Below, piece after piece: positions 1 to 9,363 of a DNA stretch of 64,000 nt (positions are counted from its first letter, which is position 1; each line of letters starts with the position of its first letter). The notes beneath the pieces are model-generated. The model was given only the letters and a program-made list of their open reading frames with translations. It did no database searches and was not told the origin of the DNA. This DNA is from Shewanella benthica (lineage in GTDB: Bacteria > Pseudomonadota > Gammaproteobacteria > Enterobacterales > Shewanellaceae). The stretch spans positions 1 through 64,000 of the forward strand of contig JAKVHY010000030.1 of assembly GCA_023284085.1 (NCBI GenBank), read 5' to 3'. Both the position numbers and the translations under genes were made by a program.

Positions 1-20
1 AAAGCTTGAGAAACTTGCAT

Positions 21-54
21 AAAAAATCCGAGACCTAGAGATAGGACTCGGATT
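21..54 (-). terminator. Rho-independent terminator, minus strand
   Basis: An 8-bp perfect stem (AATCCGAG with CTCGGATT, extended by CCT/AGG after one mismatch) is followed on the minus strand by a run of T. It lies about 150 bp downstream of the glutathione S-transferase stop and would end that minus-strand transcript. Confidence 0.7.
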
Positions 55-205
55 CTGAAGCATCTAGAAGATCAGTCAACCGATCGATAAATCACTAAAT
101 GATCGGCATTAATCTGCATAGATGCTTTTTTTACGTCTACTCTGTCAACAGACGGTTCAAAACACAGTGAAAAAAATGGTTTGAAAACGATTTTAAAATA
201 TTAGG

Positions 206-829
206 CTATTCGGCCCCAGCCATCTCTTTCTCCAATGCCTTAGCCATGGCTGGTCGCTTAGAGACTCTGTCACGGTAGGCCGCTAATTTAGGCGGAATGG
301 TCTGTTCGAATCGCGTCGCCCACACTAAAGTATGTGCCAATAATATATCGGCGGCGCTGAACTCATCGCCTAGCAGAAAATCAGACTCGGGAAGCCAATT
401 CTCGGCAATGGCTGCCGCCTTATCGAACTCCCACTTCGCCACAGGAAACATGCTCTCTTGCCTCAGCTCCTCGGGCAGCGCGAATTTATGCTTGCCTATG
501 GTCCACAACGGCTGCTCAAGTTCAGTGATGATAAAACTCACCCACTGATGATGCAAAGCAGACGCATCGCTGCCAGGTTGTGGTAACAGCTTTCTGTCAC
601 CATATTTCTCGGCTAGGTGCAACACGATAGCCGCAGACTCGGTCACCACGAGTTCATCATCGACTAATGCGGGAACCTTGCCGCAAGGGTTCACAGCAAG
701 AAAGTCGGTGCTGCGGCTATCGCCTTTGGCAAAGTTAATATAGTGATACTGCCAATCCAAACCCAGCTCTTCTAAGGTCCATGACACGCGTAGTGAACGA
801 CTTCGGGGTACTCCATATAACTTGATCAT
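206..829 (-). CDS. Glutathione S-transferase family protein
   Basis: A cytosolic thioredoxin-fold enzyme expected to conjugate or reduce substrates with glutathione; the substrate is unknown. The N-terminal half (MIKLYGVPRSRS, then NPCGKVPALVDDELVVTESA) is a typical GST_N domain with the cis-Pro 'KVPAL' and the 'ESAAI' glutathione-binding segment. The all-helical C-terminal domain contains 'FSAADILLAH', the usual N-capping box (S/T-x-x-D). Length 207 aa is normal. I chose the internal ATG at 829 because GGGAG lies about 8 bases upstream; an ATG 12 bases further upstream (841) overlaps this ribosome site. It is a single gene downstream of a TonB receptor that has its own terminator. Confidence 0.9.
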   Translation of the reverse strand: MIKLYGVPRSRSLRVSWTLEELGLDWQYHYINFAKGDSRSTDFLAVNPCGKVPALVDDELVVTESAAIVLHLAEKYGDRKLLPQPGSDASALHHQWVSFIITELEQPLWTIGKHKFALPEELRQESMFPVAKWEFDKAAAIAENWLPESDFLLGDEFSAADILLAHTLVWATRFEQTIPPKLAAYRDRVSKRPAMAKALEKEMAGAE

Positions 830-852
830 TCTCACTCCCATTGACGACTAAT

Positions 853-879
853 AAAAAAGGCTACACCTTAAATGTAGCC
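853..879 (-). terminator. Rho-independent terminator after TonB receptor
   Basis: The stem GGCTACA/TGTAGCC has a 7-base loop and a run of six T on the minus strand. It sits just downstream of the TonB-dependent receptor stop at 915. Confidence 0.8.
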
Positions 880-914
880 CTAACAATATACCCAAATTCA
901 GTTAACTTGAAAGA

Positions 915-3464
915 TTAAAAGTTCATCGTCAGCTTGGTATAAATATATCGACCCAAGGGGTTATGAACCGCCATCGCATAACCATAAAGGTCGGCATCAC
1001 CATCACCTATGGCGAATGGTAGCCCCTCGTCAAATACGTTATTCACGCCGACACTCAACTTGAACATCTCGCTGAAGCGATAAGAGCCCGACATATCCAC
1101 CAGAAGTTGAGATTCGACGGTACGTGTCTTATTGAAATCATCAAACTCACCGATATAGCTCAGGTTAACATTGGCGGCAAAATCATCCTTCATCCAGTTT
1201 GTCGTCGCCAACCAACGGTTCTCCGGATACTCATAGCCACCCGTATAATCGACAGACTCGACACCATTATCTTTCTCAAAATTATGTAAATAGCTCCACT
1301 CTAAACCAAACTTAATGTCGCCATAACTATCCAGCTCCAACCTATAATGGGCTGAAACGTCCATACCCTGCACTTCTTGAGAGCCTAAGTTAACGAAGCT
1401 TGAGTGAATAACATCGATTGGCCCCAGGTTCTGACCAGGCTGAGCTGCCGAGCGTTCACAAATACTGCTATTTTGGTCGTCACAATTTGCGTCATAAATG
1501 TCACTCAGCAGTAACTTGTCTATCTTGTTATCCTGGACGATGCTAAATATATCAAAACCCAGATCGAATTGCTGACTAGGAGCCCAGATCATGCCCACGT
1601 TCCAGGTTTCTGACTCTTCTGCTTCCAAGTCAGGGTTACCGGCAAATACCGTGTTATAGTCCAGTAATTCACAATCCACACCATCTGCAGCACAGCGATA
1701 TTTATCGATAAAAAAGTTACTCTCCTCTGACGGACCTAAACCTATCTGAGCTAAAGAAGGCGCCCTAAAACCTGTTGACCAAGAGGCTCGAGCGGTAAGA
1801 TCTTCAGTCATTCCCCATTGGAACGCGACCTTAGGGTTAATAGTCGAGCCAAAATCACTGTAATTATCGTAACGACCCGCTAGCTGTAATTCGAAGCTAT
1901 CGGTTAAGGGGATAGAAAACTCGACATAAGCCGCATACTGATCACGAGCCCCCTGAGCCGAAACGGCTTCGGTACCGAAAATCAGACCTCTGCGGAACTG
2001 CTCATCGGGTATATCGCTGACATCTTCTTCTCGATATTCAGCGCCCGCGGCCATCATGATGTCTCGACCGCCAAGGGTAAATGCCTGACCGGTAATACTG
2101 GCATCATATGAAGTGATATTAGATTCACCTTGTCGCACTAAGCTCGTGGTGATGCGGTCTATGACATCTTGAGGGTTATAGGTGCCACCGAAAGGGTTAT
2201 AGTTGCCTGCATCGATCTCAGCTTGCAGATAATCGGTTCTGACCCAGCCCTGAGATCGATCACCCGTCTGGGTGGATTTACTACGCCCTCTCTGGGCGGA
2301 TACTTCCCAGTCCCAGTCATTGATCATGCCGCGAAGCCCGACCACTAAACGCATAGAGTCAGACTCGATATCCCAGCGACGAGCCCCAGCATCGACGGTA
2401 CGATAACGACCGATCTCGATAACCTGATCCTCGCCCCAAGGGTTATTTGGATGAGTGCCAGGTACAGTAAGACCTGCATCTTCATCGAGAGGAGTGGGTG
2501 CACCTCCCGCTTCAGATGTGTTGTGCTGCACCGCAAACTCAAGGAAAGCAGTCAATTCGTCATTAAAGTCATAATCGAACTGTCCGATAGCGCCTACGCG
2601 CTCAGATTTAGGAATGGTGAGGTTGTATGGGCCATAATCAAACAGACAGCTGCCGCTTGCAGTTGCCGAATCTGCAGGACAATCAGGATCGATAGTCTTA
2701 ACACCATCGACATAGAAATACCCAGGAAAGCCACGGGATGAGCGATAATCTTCACCGCCATAAGGACTCTGGTTCGCCGTTCCGAAGCGCCCCATTTCAC
2801 TGGCGGCCAGTGTATCGTTCTTAAAATAATCCAGGATAATCGACGCACTGCCCTTTTCAGACTTTATCCCCCAGACTAAGCTGGCAGTCTGCTCGCCATA
2901 GTCAGTACCTGTGGCATCCCCGAAGCCCAGATTGATCTCCAAACCCTCAATGTCTTTCCTCAGCACGATATTGACCACACCAGCGATAGCGTCAGATCCA
3001 TAGATAGCAGACGCGCCATCTTTGAGGATATCGATACGCTCAATTGCTGATATAGGGATGTTATTGATATCGACGAACGAGTTGGTTATGCCCTCGGCAA
3101 AGGCCGAGGCGGCAACGCGGCGCCCGTTAATCAAGACAAGAGTGGCATCTGGACCGAGTCCACGCAGACTGATGGACGCCCCCCCATTTGCCGTAGAATC
3201 TTGGCTGTTACCACGCGTTGAAAATGCACCAGCACCGTTGGCAGGCATACGCTCGAGTAATTGCTGCAGGTTATCGAACCCCATATTAGCAATGTCTTCC
3301 TTACTGATCGATTGAATAGGCGATGGCCCTTCGATATCGGTACGTTTGATACGTGATCCCGTCACTTCTATACGTTCGACGGTTTCAGCTGCCGCATATA
3401 GGTCATTAGCGAACAAGGAGGTGATAGCCAGCGCGCACAGGCTAGGTGTTATTACTTGCTTCAT
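915..3464 (-). CDS. TonB-dependent outer membrane receptor
   Basis: An outer membrane beta-barrel importer energised by TonB; the ligand is unknown. A signal peptide (ALAITSLFANDLYAAA) is followed by a TonB-box-like segment 'ERIEVTGSRI', a plug domain with 'LRGLGPDATLVLINGRRV' and 'SAIERIDILKDGASAIYGSD', and a long barrel ending in 'KLTMNF' with the C-terminal aromatic residue. At 849 aa it belongs to the large Shewanella/Alteromonas group that often takes peptides or carbohydrates rather than siderophores, though no specific substrate can be read here. The start at 3464 is preferred because AAAGGA lies 8 bases upstream; the ATG at 3473 overlaps that site. It is monocistronic. Confidence 0.92.
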   Translation of the reverse strand: MKQVITPSLCALAITSLFANDLYAAAETVERIEVTGSRIKRTDIEGPSPIQSISKEDIANMGFDNLQQLLERMPANGAGAFSTRGNSQDSTANGGASISLRGLGPDATLVLINGRRVAASAFAEGITNSFVDINNIPISAIERIDILKDGASAIYGSDAIAGVVNIVLRKDIEGLEINLGFGDATGTDYGEQTASLVWGIKSEKGSASIILDYFKNDTLAASEMGRFGTANQSPYGGEDYRSSRGFPGYFYVDGVKTIDPDCPADSATASGSCLFDYGPYNLTIPKSERVGAIGQFDYDFNDELTAFLEFAVQHNTSEAGGAPTPLDEDAGLTVPGTHPNNPWGEDQVIEIGRYRTVDAGARRWDIESDSMRLVVGLRGMINDWDWEVSAQRGRSKSTQTGDRSQGWVRTDYLQAEIDAGNYNPFGGTYNPQDVIDRITTSLVRQGESNITSYDASITGQAFTLGGRDIMMAAGAEYREEDVSDIPDEQFRRGLIFGTEAVSAQGARDQYAAYVEFSIPLTDSFELQLAGRYDNYSDFGSTINPKVAFQWGMTEDLTARASWSTGFRAPSLAQIGLGPSEESNFFIDKYRCAADGVDCELLDYNTVFAGNPDLEAEESETWNVGMIWAPSQQFDLGFDIFSIVQDNKIDKLLLSDIYDANCDDQNSSICERSAAQPGQNLGPIDVIHSSFVNLGSQEVQGMDVSAHYRLELDSYGDIKFGLEWSYLHNFEKDNGVESVDYTGGYEYPENRWLATTNWMKDDFAANVNLSYIGEFDDFNKTRTVESQLLVDMSGSYRFSEMFKLSVGVNNVFDEGLPFAIGDGDADLYGYAMAVHNPLGRYIYTKLTMNF

Positions 3465-3713
3465 TGTTATCATCCTTTGATATTATTATTTTTCAATCAC
3501 TTGACTACAACAAACCTCAATCAGACTACTGATTACTCGTGCAAGTACTAACCTAATGCCTAAATTAGAGAAGTCAATTAAAGCGGGGCCTTAGACATAA
3601 AGAGTTACAAACTCTATGTAAATGGCCTAGAGGAGCAGGGATGACTAATACTTTTAAATCAATAAGAACCATTAACAACATAGAATCCACATGGCTGGCA
3701 CAAATGTGAGGAT

Positions 3714-3887
3714 ATGACTGAAGGGACAAAGGTTTTTAGAATTATTCAATTTGATGCCTTGCACGACGATCAATCCTATCTCGATGCCGCATTGACTCAA
3801 GCATTTAACAGCAAAGACTTTAAACAGCGACTTGTCGACCATAGGCCTAAAGAGCATTTTCCAGATAAATTAAGCTTTAGCGAATAA
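3714..3887 (+). CDS. Small hypothetical protein (57 aa)
   Basis: This short reading frame starts MTEGTKVFRIIQFDALHDDQ and ends at a TAA. GAGG lies very close upstream (about 2 bases), a short spacing. The composition is that of a soluble charged protein (FNSKDFKQRL, HRPKEHFPDK) rather than random translation. No family is recognised. It could equally be the remnant of a longer gene, since the frame is open for 10 codons upstream without another ATG. It precedes the NRAMP-like transporter by about 120 bp. Confidence 0.4.
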   Translation: MTEGTKVFRIIQFDALHDDQSYLDAALTQAFNSKDFKQRLVDHRPKEHFPDKLSFSE

Positions 3888-4006
3888 ACTGTCAGCCTTC
3901 TGCCTAATAAACTTCTTTTAATCTTCATATCAGGCGTGTCATATTCTATGGCCACTATATAAAAGATAAAAATAACAATTAACTAGTGTTGGAGCCGGTA
4001 CTGAAA

Positions 4007-5314
4007 ATGAATGCTATGGATAAACCACAAGATGACCCGCAAACTGGAGCCAGTGTAAATAGCTCACCAAACACCGGAAATCCATTATCTAAAGCCAGAT
4101 ACCTGCTTAGCGCATTAGGGCCTGGCTTATTGATGGCGGCTGCCGCTATCGGTGCCTCTCACCTCGTCGCCTCGACTCGTGCCGGCGCAGAGTTTGGCTG
4201 GCAGTTGGCCTGGGTTATCTTAGCGGCTAACCTGCTTAAATATCCTTTCTTCGCCGCCGGTGCTCGCTATACGGCATCCACAGGAGAAAGTTTACTTCAC
4301 GGTTATCTTAAACAGGGCAGAGGCTATCTCTTACTGTTCACGGGTCTCAACACCATAGCCGCGGTGGCCAGCACAGCCGGGGTCGCCATGCTAACAGCCG
4401 CTATGCTGACCCTGTTCATCCCCCTCTCCATCGATCTACTGGCGCTGATTGTCTTACTCTCTAGCCTGGCCCTGCTTATCTTCGGCCACTATACCCTGCT
4501 CGATAAACTCACTAAGATGATCATGCTCTGCCTCACCATATCCACTCTCATTGCCGTGGCATTGGCCTTCAATGCTCCGCCGGTCATGAGTCCAGATTTT
4601 ATCTCACAGTCACCTTGGCAATGGAGTTATATCGGATTTCTCGTCGCCATGATGGGCTGGATGCCCGCCCCCATAGAAGTCAGTGCATGGAACTCCCTCT
4701 GGCTGTTAGAGAAGAAGAAAACGACTCATGTAACCAAAGAGCAAGCCATCTTCGACTTTAATTTCGGTTACCTGACAACAGCAATTCTTGCCATCGTCTT
4801 CCTCGCTCTGGGCTCCCTGGTTATGCACGGCAGCGGCGAGCAGTTTTCCGCATCTGGGGCTAAATTTGCCAGCCAACTCATAGATCTATATAGCCAAGTA
4901 TTAGGCAGCGAATCACGCTATCTGATCGGCACCGTAGCGCTATTGTGTATCTTCAGCACCACAGTGACCGTCATCGACGGTTACAGCCGTACCCTGAATA
5001 TGGGCTGGCGCTTACTCACTCAAACCCAAGACACTGAGAAAGGTTTAACCAGAGTCATGCTGGGCATCAGTGCCATTGGCTTAGGCATCGTTTGGTTTTT
5101 TAAAGGAGCCCTACTGCCTCTATTGGAATTTGTGATGATCTTAGCTTTTATGACCACAGTCATTTTTGCTTGGCTAAACTATAAGTTAATGACCAGCTCG
5201 GCTCTGGCTGAATCAGATCGCTATGGCTGGAAAATGAAATCTCTGTCAATGTTAGGCATGACCTACTTGGTCGGTTTTGCCCTGCTGTTTATCTACTGGA
5301 TGGTGACAAAATAA
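4007..5314 (+). CDS. NRAMP-family transporter with non-canonical metal-site motifs
   Basis: An inner membrane protein with about 11 hydrophobic segments and the NRAMP fold signature 'GPGLLMAAAAIGASHLVAS' in TM1. In classical Mn/Fe NRAMPs, TM1 carries Asp-Pro-Gly-Asn and TM6 carries Met-Pro-His. Here the TM1 positions read GASH (about residues 49-52) and TM6 reads GWMPAPIEVSAW, so the known metal ligands are absent. The cargo may therefore differ from Mn2+. A GTG at 3986 in frame has no ribosome site; ATG 4007 has a GGAG about 12 bases upstream and ATG 4016 is also possible. The next gene starts 11 bp downstream, suggesting co-transcription with the serine hydrolase. Confidence 0.8.
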   Translation: MNAMDKPQDDPQTGASVNSSPNTGNPLSKARYLLSALGPGLLMAAAAIGASHLVASTRAGAEFGWQLAWVILAANLLKYPFFAAGARYTASTGESLLHGYLKQGRGYLLLFTGLNTIAAVASTAGVAMLTAAMLTLFIPLSIDLLALIVLLSSLALLIFGHYTLLDKLTKMIMLCLTISTLIAVALAFNAPPVMSPDFISQSPWQWSYIGFLVAMMGWMPAPIEVSAWNSLWLLEKKKTTHVTKEQAIFDFNFGYLTTAILAIVFLALGSLVMHGSGEQFSASGAKFASQLIDLYSQVLGSESRYLIGTVALLCIFSTTVTVIDGYSRTLNMGWRLLTQTQDTEKGLTRVMLGISAIGLGIVWFFKGALLPLLEFVMILAFMTTVIFAWLNYKLMTSSALAESDRYGWKMKSLSMLGMTYLVGFALLFIYWMVTK

Positions 5315-5325
5315 GTGAGCATGAA

Positions 5326-6837
5326 ATGCAGTTAACGACAAAGATGCACCGACAAAACACCCTATTAACTTGCTTAGTGTTAAGTGCACTAACACTGAGT
5401 CACTCCAGTTATGCCGATTTTCCATCGCTTAAAAATGGAACACAACAGTCAGATAGCTCGGATGGGCAAACTCGAAGCGAGCCTGTGGCCGCACCACAAG
5501 AAATAGACGTTGCCATAAAACAGGCTATCGACACATCTCTGCAGCCGTTCAGTGGCAGTGTCCTACTCTTAAAAGACGGCAAGCCACTGCTCACAGTAAA
5601 TAAGGGCAGAGGGATCAGCAAAAATACCAGTTTCGTCATCGCCTCTCTATCTAAACAGATAACGGCGACGCTTATTTTGCAGGCCGTGGATGCTGGCAAG
5701 CTAGATCTGAATCGCTCCCTCAATAGCTATCTCATCGATAACAGGACATTAGACGAAGGCGAGATGCTTGAGGCCGATGATGATTATGATACAAGTACAG
5801 AGTCTGAGCGAGATGAGGACTTCGATGCAAAATTTGAAACCGCTACCGAGCCCGAAACAGTCCTCGAATCCGAAGCGATCCTTGCCCCTAAAATAGTCCT
5901 CGATGCTGACAGCGAACTCAAACAGACAGAAAAGAGTGACTTAGCGCTCTTGTCACAAAAAGGCGGCTCGTCACAAGCAGTCGGCTCATCCGCTATCATT
6001 TACGGCATAGATGTCGAGTCGGCACAAAACAAGCCCTACATCGACCCAAATAGATACAATGAAAGCATCACATTGCATCACTTGCTGAGCCACACATCGG
6101 GAGTCCGTAAATTAGGTAAACCGAATCGATTCGAGGCTGGTAGCCAATTTCAATATTCCAACTTTGGTTACGCGCTTTTAGGCGAAGTTCTCGAACTCGT
6201 AAACCAGCAAACCTTGGCTCAACAGATAGCCGACTTTAAGCTAACCTACAGACTCGGGGGCCTCTACGCCGAGGTTGGCACCATAGATAACATACGTCAA
6301 CGCGCCCCCTCTCTCGCCGTCGGGCTCAATGAAGCTGGGGGAATATTGGCTCCCTCCGGGCTCGAAGTAACCGAATCTTTGCTCCCTGCCGGTGGAGTCA
6401 TTGCCACAGCTAAGGCCTTTGCTACATTTCAGCGAAAATTACACTCGGGTAGGCTCATCAGCCCCCAGAGTTACCAGTTAATGACAAGCTCACATACCGA
6501 CATAGAATTCTTGTGGCCGAATATGAGTTACGGTTATGGCCTTAGGATCAGCCGAGAAGATGGCATCACCGAATACAGCCATACCGGCTACCTGCCAGGG
6601 TATATGTCGATGACACTGCATTACCCCGAGTTTAATCTGGATCTGGTGATGCTGGAAAATATCTCATTAAACGTCAATGATCTCGACCGGGTATTTGAAC
6701 TGCATAACCAGATACGAGCGAGTATCAGAGAGTCGCTTATTTATGCTAAAAGTCTGGAAAAGAGCAGGCTCATAGACACAAAAGATAAAATAGACAGTAC
6801 AAATAAATCCGAGGCTCACAGAGAAACTCAGATATAA
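5326..6837 (+). CDS. Secreted beta-lactamase-family serine hydrolase with acidic insert
   Basis: A periplasmic or secreted class C-like serine hydrolase (PF00144 type) of unknown substrate. A signal peptide is visible (LLTCLVLSALTLSHSSYA). Catalytic motifs are present: SLSK at residues 107-110, YSN at 277-279 and HTG at 419-421. Between the first and second motif there is an insert of about 95 residues (roughly 142-245) that is strongly acidic in its first half (EADDDYD, SERDEDFDAKFE). Typical family members have only a short loop there. The start could also be ATG 5344, which would give a shorter n-region. It is 11 bp downstream of the NRAMP-like gene. Confidence 0.85.
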   Translation: MQLTTKMHRQNTLLTCLVLSALTLSHSSYADFPSLKNGTQQSDSSDGQTRSEPVAAPQEIDVAIKQAIDTSLQPFSGSVLLLKDGKPLLTVNKGRGISKNTSFVIASLSKQITATLILQAVDAGKLDLNRSLNSYLIDNRTLDEGEMLEADDDYDTSTESERDEDFDAKFETATEPETVLESEAILAPKIVLDADSELKQTEKSDLALLSQKGGSSQAVGSSAIIYGIDVESAQNKPYIDPNRYNESITLHHLLSHTSGVRKLGKPNRFEAGSQFQYSNFGYALLGEVLELVNQQTLAQQIADFKLTYRLGGLYAEVGTIDNIRQRAPSLAVGLNEAGGILAPSGLEVTESLLPAGGVIATAKAFATFQRKLHSGRLISPQSYQLMTSSHTDIEFLWPNMSYGYGLRISREDGITEYSHTGYLPGYMSMTLHYPEFNLDLVMLENISLNVNDLDRVFELHNQIRASIRESLIYAKSLEKSRLIDTKDKIDSTNKSEAHRETQI

Positions 6838-6891
6838 TAGTACCCACAAGATCCCGCAGCCGCGGAATCAACGAGAAAAAGATAAAGACTA

Positions 6892-7356
6892 ATGATTAAC
6901 AACGATATTTTACGCCGTCTACGCTTCGTGTTCGATTACCAAAATGCCAAGATGATCAAGATCTTCGCCAAGGTAAATCATGAAGTGTCACAAGAGCTTC
7001 TTCTTAACATGCTAAAGAAAGAGGAAGAGGAAGGTTACCAGCCTTGTAACGACAAGACCATGTGTCAGTTCCTTGATGGCCTTATCATAGAGAAGCGTGG
7101 CCTGAGAGAAGGCGCCGAGATCCCTGAGCCGGTATCGCAGATCAACAACAACCTTACCTTCAAGAAGCTAAGAGTTGCCCTGGAGATGCGTGAAGATGAC
7201 ATCATCAGCACATTAGCTCTGGCCGATTTCAACATGTCTAAATCAGAACTCGGTGCTCTGTTTAGAAAGCCAGGTCATAAGCATTTTAAAGAGTGCGGCG
7301 ATCAGGTTTTACGTAACTTTCTCGCGGGCCTGTCAGTCAAGCATCGCGGTAAGTAA
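6892..7356 (+). CDS. yehS: DUF1456 family protein (YehS-like)
   Basis: A 154-aa cytosolic protein of unknown function resembling E. coli YehS (156 aa). It contains two copies of the DUF1456 module: NDILRRLRFVFDYQNAKMIK to about residue 70, then LTFKKLRVALEMREDDIIS to the end, each closing with a phenylalanine-rich 'FLDGLI / FLAGLS' helix. No Shine-Dalgarno sequence is convincing, but the MINNDILRRLR start matches the family. It is followed by a strong terminator, so it closes the transcript that begins with the transporter. Confidence 0.85.
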   Translation: MINNDILRRLRFVFDYQNAKMIKIFAKVNHEVSQELLLNMLKKEEEEGYQPCNDKTMCQFLDGLIIEKRGLREGAEIPEPVSQINNNLTFKKLRVALEMREDDIISTLALADFNMSKSELGALFRKPGHKHFKECGDQVLRNFLAGLSVKHRGK

Positions 7357-7389
7357 CGCAACATAACTTCTATCAAGAAGTGATTATCT

Positions 7390-7416
7390 AAAGCACAGCT
7401 CAGGCTGTGCTTTTTT
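7390..7416 (+). terminator. Rho-independent terminator
   Basis: A perfect 10-bp stem (AAAGCACAGC/GCTGTGCTTT) with loop TCAG is followed by six T. It lies 34 bp after the YehS-like gene stop. Confidence 0.92.
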
Positions 7417-7558
7417 GTTTTAAACAAAACAAAATAAAATGTAAGAAACAGGTGAAAAAGAGGTAAAAAATAGTTTGAAAACAGAACAAAGATCACGTTT
7501 CGTGATAATCTTGCCAGTCTCACGGCATCTATAATTAACACTATCGAAAAGGTTACCA

Positions 7559-9247
7559 ATGGACGATCATAAACGCCCGCTCTACCTTCCCTTTGCAGGA
7601 CCTGCGATTCTCGAAGCCCCCTTAATCAACAAGGGCAGCGCATTCTCCGATGAAGAACGTATATTCTTCAACCTCGAAGGCCTGCTGCCTCATGTCATCG
7701 AAACCATCGAAGAGCAAGCGTCTCGTGCATATGATCAGTACACTAACTTTACCAACGATCTCGATAGACACATCTACCTGAGAAATATTCAAGACACCAA
7801 CGAGACGCTCTACTATCGCTTGGTGCAAAACCACATTACCGAGATGATGCCTATTATCTATACCCCGACTGTGGGTATGGCCTGTGAGCGTTTCTCCAAA
7901 GAATATCGTCGTAACCGCGGCCTGTTTATCTCCTATCCGAATAAAGATCGCATCGAAGATATTCTCAATAACTCGACACGCCAAAAAGTGAAGATCATCG
8001 TCGTCACCGACGGTGAACGTATTCTGGGTCTGGGCGATCAGGGTATCGGCGGCATGGGCATCCCTATTGGTAAGCTGTCTCTGTATACCAGTTGTGGCGG
8101 TATCAGCCCAGCATATACCTTACCAATCACCTTAGATGTGGGCACAGATAACCCGCATCTGCTAGAAGATCCTATGTATATGGGCTGGCGTCATCAGCGC
8201 ATCGGCGGCGAAGAGTATAAAGACTTCGTCGAAGCCTTTATGCAGGCGGTTAGCCGTCGCTGGCCAGACGCCTTGATCCAGTTCGAAGATTTCGCCCAAA
8301 AGAACGCCATGCCTCTGCTTGAGCGTTACAAGGATCAATATTGCTGCTTCAACGATGATATTCAAGGCACCGCTGCCGTCACCGTAGGCTCTCTCCTAGC
8401 CGCCTGTAAAGCCGCTAAAACTCAATTGAATAAGCAACGCATCGCCTTCTTAGGGGCTGGCTCAGCCGGTTGCGGCATCGCTGAAGCCATAGTGGCTCAG
8501 ATGGTCTCGGAAGGGATTTCAGATGCTCAGGCTCGCCAACAAGTATTCATGGTCGATCGCTGGGGCATGCTACAAGCCAACATGCCTAATCTACTGCCAT
8601 TCCAACAGAAGCTGGCGCAGAAGTGTGATGATGTAAAAGGCTGGGATAACTTCAGTGATAACATCTCACTACTGGATGTGATGAAAAACGGTAAGCCAAC
8701 AGTACTTATCGGGGTATCCGGTGCACCAGGATTATTCACCGAAGAGATCATCAAGGCAATGCATGCAAACTGCTCTCGCCCAATCATCTTCCCGCTATCG
8801 AACCCAACCAGCCGCGTCGAAGCCACCCCAAAAGACGTGCTACATTGGACCAATGGCCAAGCACTTGTCGCGACAGGCAGTCCCTTCGAGCCGGTAGTCG
8901 TCAATGATAAAACCTTCGAGATAGCTCAGTGTAATAACAGCTATATCTTCCCCGGTATCGGTTTAGGTGTACTCGCCTCAGGCGCTAAACGCGTCAGTGA
9001 TGCGATGCTGATGGCATCGAGCCGCGCATTAGCCGAATGCTCACCACTTGCCATCAATGGCGAGGGGCCTCTGTTGCCAGCACTGGAAGAGATCCACAGT
9101 GTCAGCAAGCACATCGCCTTCGCCGTGGGCAAAGTCGCGATCGAGCAAGGTCATGCACTGCCATGTACCGATGAGCTGCTCAAACAGGCTATCGAAGCTA
9201 ACTTCTGGACAGCAGAGTATCGACGTTACAAGCGAACGTCTTTCTAA
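7559..9247 (+). CDS. maeA: NAD-dependent malic enzyme
   Basis: Oxidatively decarboxylates malate to pyruvate with NAD+ in the cytosol, linking the TCA cycle to pyruvate. At 562 aa it has the large-subunit bacterial/eukaryal architecture (E. coli SfcA/MaeA is 565 aa). Visible motifs: 'IIYTPTVGMACE' at the malate site, 'FEDFAQKNAMPLLERY' and 'FNDDIQGTAAV' for the divalent metal, the Rossmann motif 'FLGAGSAGCGIAE', and 'FPLSNPTSRVEATP'. AAAAGG lies 7 bases upstream of the ATG. It is monocistronic, between the yehS terminator and the terminator at 9333. Confidence is high. Confidence 0.97.
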   Translation: MDDHKRPLYLPFAGPAILEAPLINKGSAFSDEERIFFNLEGLLPHVIETIEEQASRAYDQYTNFTNDLDRHIYLRNIQDTNETLYYRLVQNHITEMMPIIYTPTVGMACERFSKEYRRNRGLFISYPNKDRIEDILNNSTRQKVKIIVVTDGERILGLGDQGIGGMGIPIGKLSLYTSCGGISPAYTLPITLDVGTDNPHLLEDPMYMGWRHQRIGGEEYKDFVEAFMQAVSRRWPDALIQFEDFAQKNAMPLLERYKDQYCCFNDDIQGTAAVTVGSLLAACKAAKTQLNKQRIAFLGAGSAGCGIAEAIVAQMVSEGISDAQARQQVFMVDRWGMLQANMPNLLPFQQKLAQKCDDVKGWDNFSDNISLLDVMKNGKPTVLIGVSGAPGLFTEEIIKAMHANCSRPIIFPLSNPTSRVEATPKDVLHWTNGQALVATGSPFEPVVVNDKTFEIAQCNNSYIFPGIGLGVLASGAKRVSDAMLMASSRALAECSPLAINGEGPLLPALEEIHSVSKHIAFAVGKVAIEQGHALPCTDELLKQAIEANFWTAEYRRYKRTSF

Positions 9248-9260
9248 CGCTTCTTTAGCT

Positions 9261-9287
9261 CGTCATCCTGAACTTGTTTCAGGATCC
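9261..9287 (+). repeat. REP-like hairpin element, copy 1
   Basis: ATCCTGAA and TTCAGGAT form an 8-bp stem inside the unit starting CGTCATCCTGAAC. A closely similar unit in the opposite orientation lies at 16563-16590. It sits between the maeA stop and a heptad array. Confidence 0.7.
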
Positions 9288-9289
9288 AA

Positions 9290-9324
9290 GTTCGAGGTTC
9301 GAGGTTCGAGGTTCGAGGTTCGAG
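9290..9324. repeat. Heptanucleotide tandem array (GTTCGAG x5)
   Basis: Five perfect tandem copies of GTTCGAG, equivalent to CTCGAAC on the other strand. It lies in the convergent junction of maeA and the acetyltransferase gene and belongs to the window-wide family of 7-bp phased arrays. Confidence 0.95.
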
Positions 9325-9332
9325 AATAGATT

Positions 9333-9363
9333 AAAGCTACCAGTTGATACTGGTAGCTTTTTT
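9333..9363 (+). terminator. Strong terminator overlapping the convergent stop codon
   Basis: A perfect 11-bp stem (AAAGCTACCAG/CTGGTAGCTTT) with a 6-base loop and a T run on the plus strand. It would end maeA transcription. The left arm contains the stop codon of the minus-strand acetyltransferase, so the hairpin also serves as its 3' end. Confidence 0.9.

Noticed and set aside
3672..3857. Minus-strand 61-codon frame
   Set aside because: No ribosome site and odd composition; it is antisense to the more plausible plus-strand small frame.
9048..9329. 93-codon plus frame through the maeA end and heptad repeats
   Set aside because: Out of frame with maeA and its C-terminus is only translated repeat.
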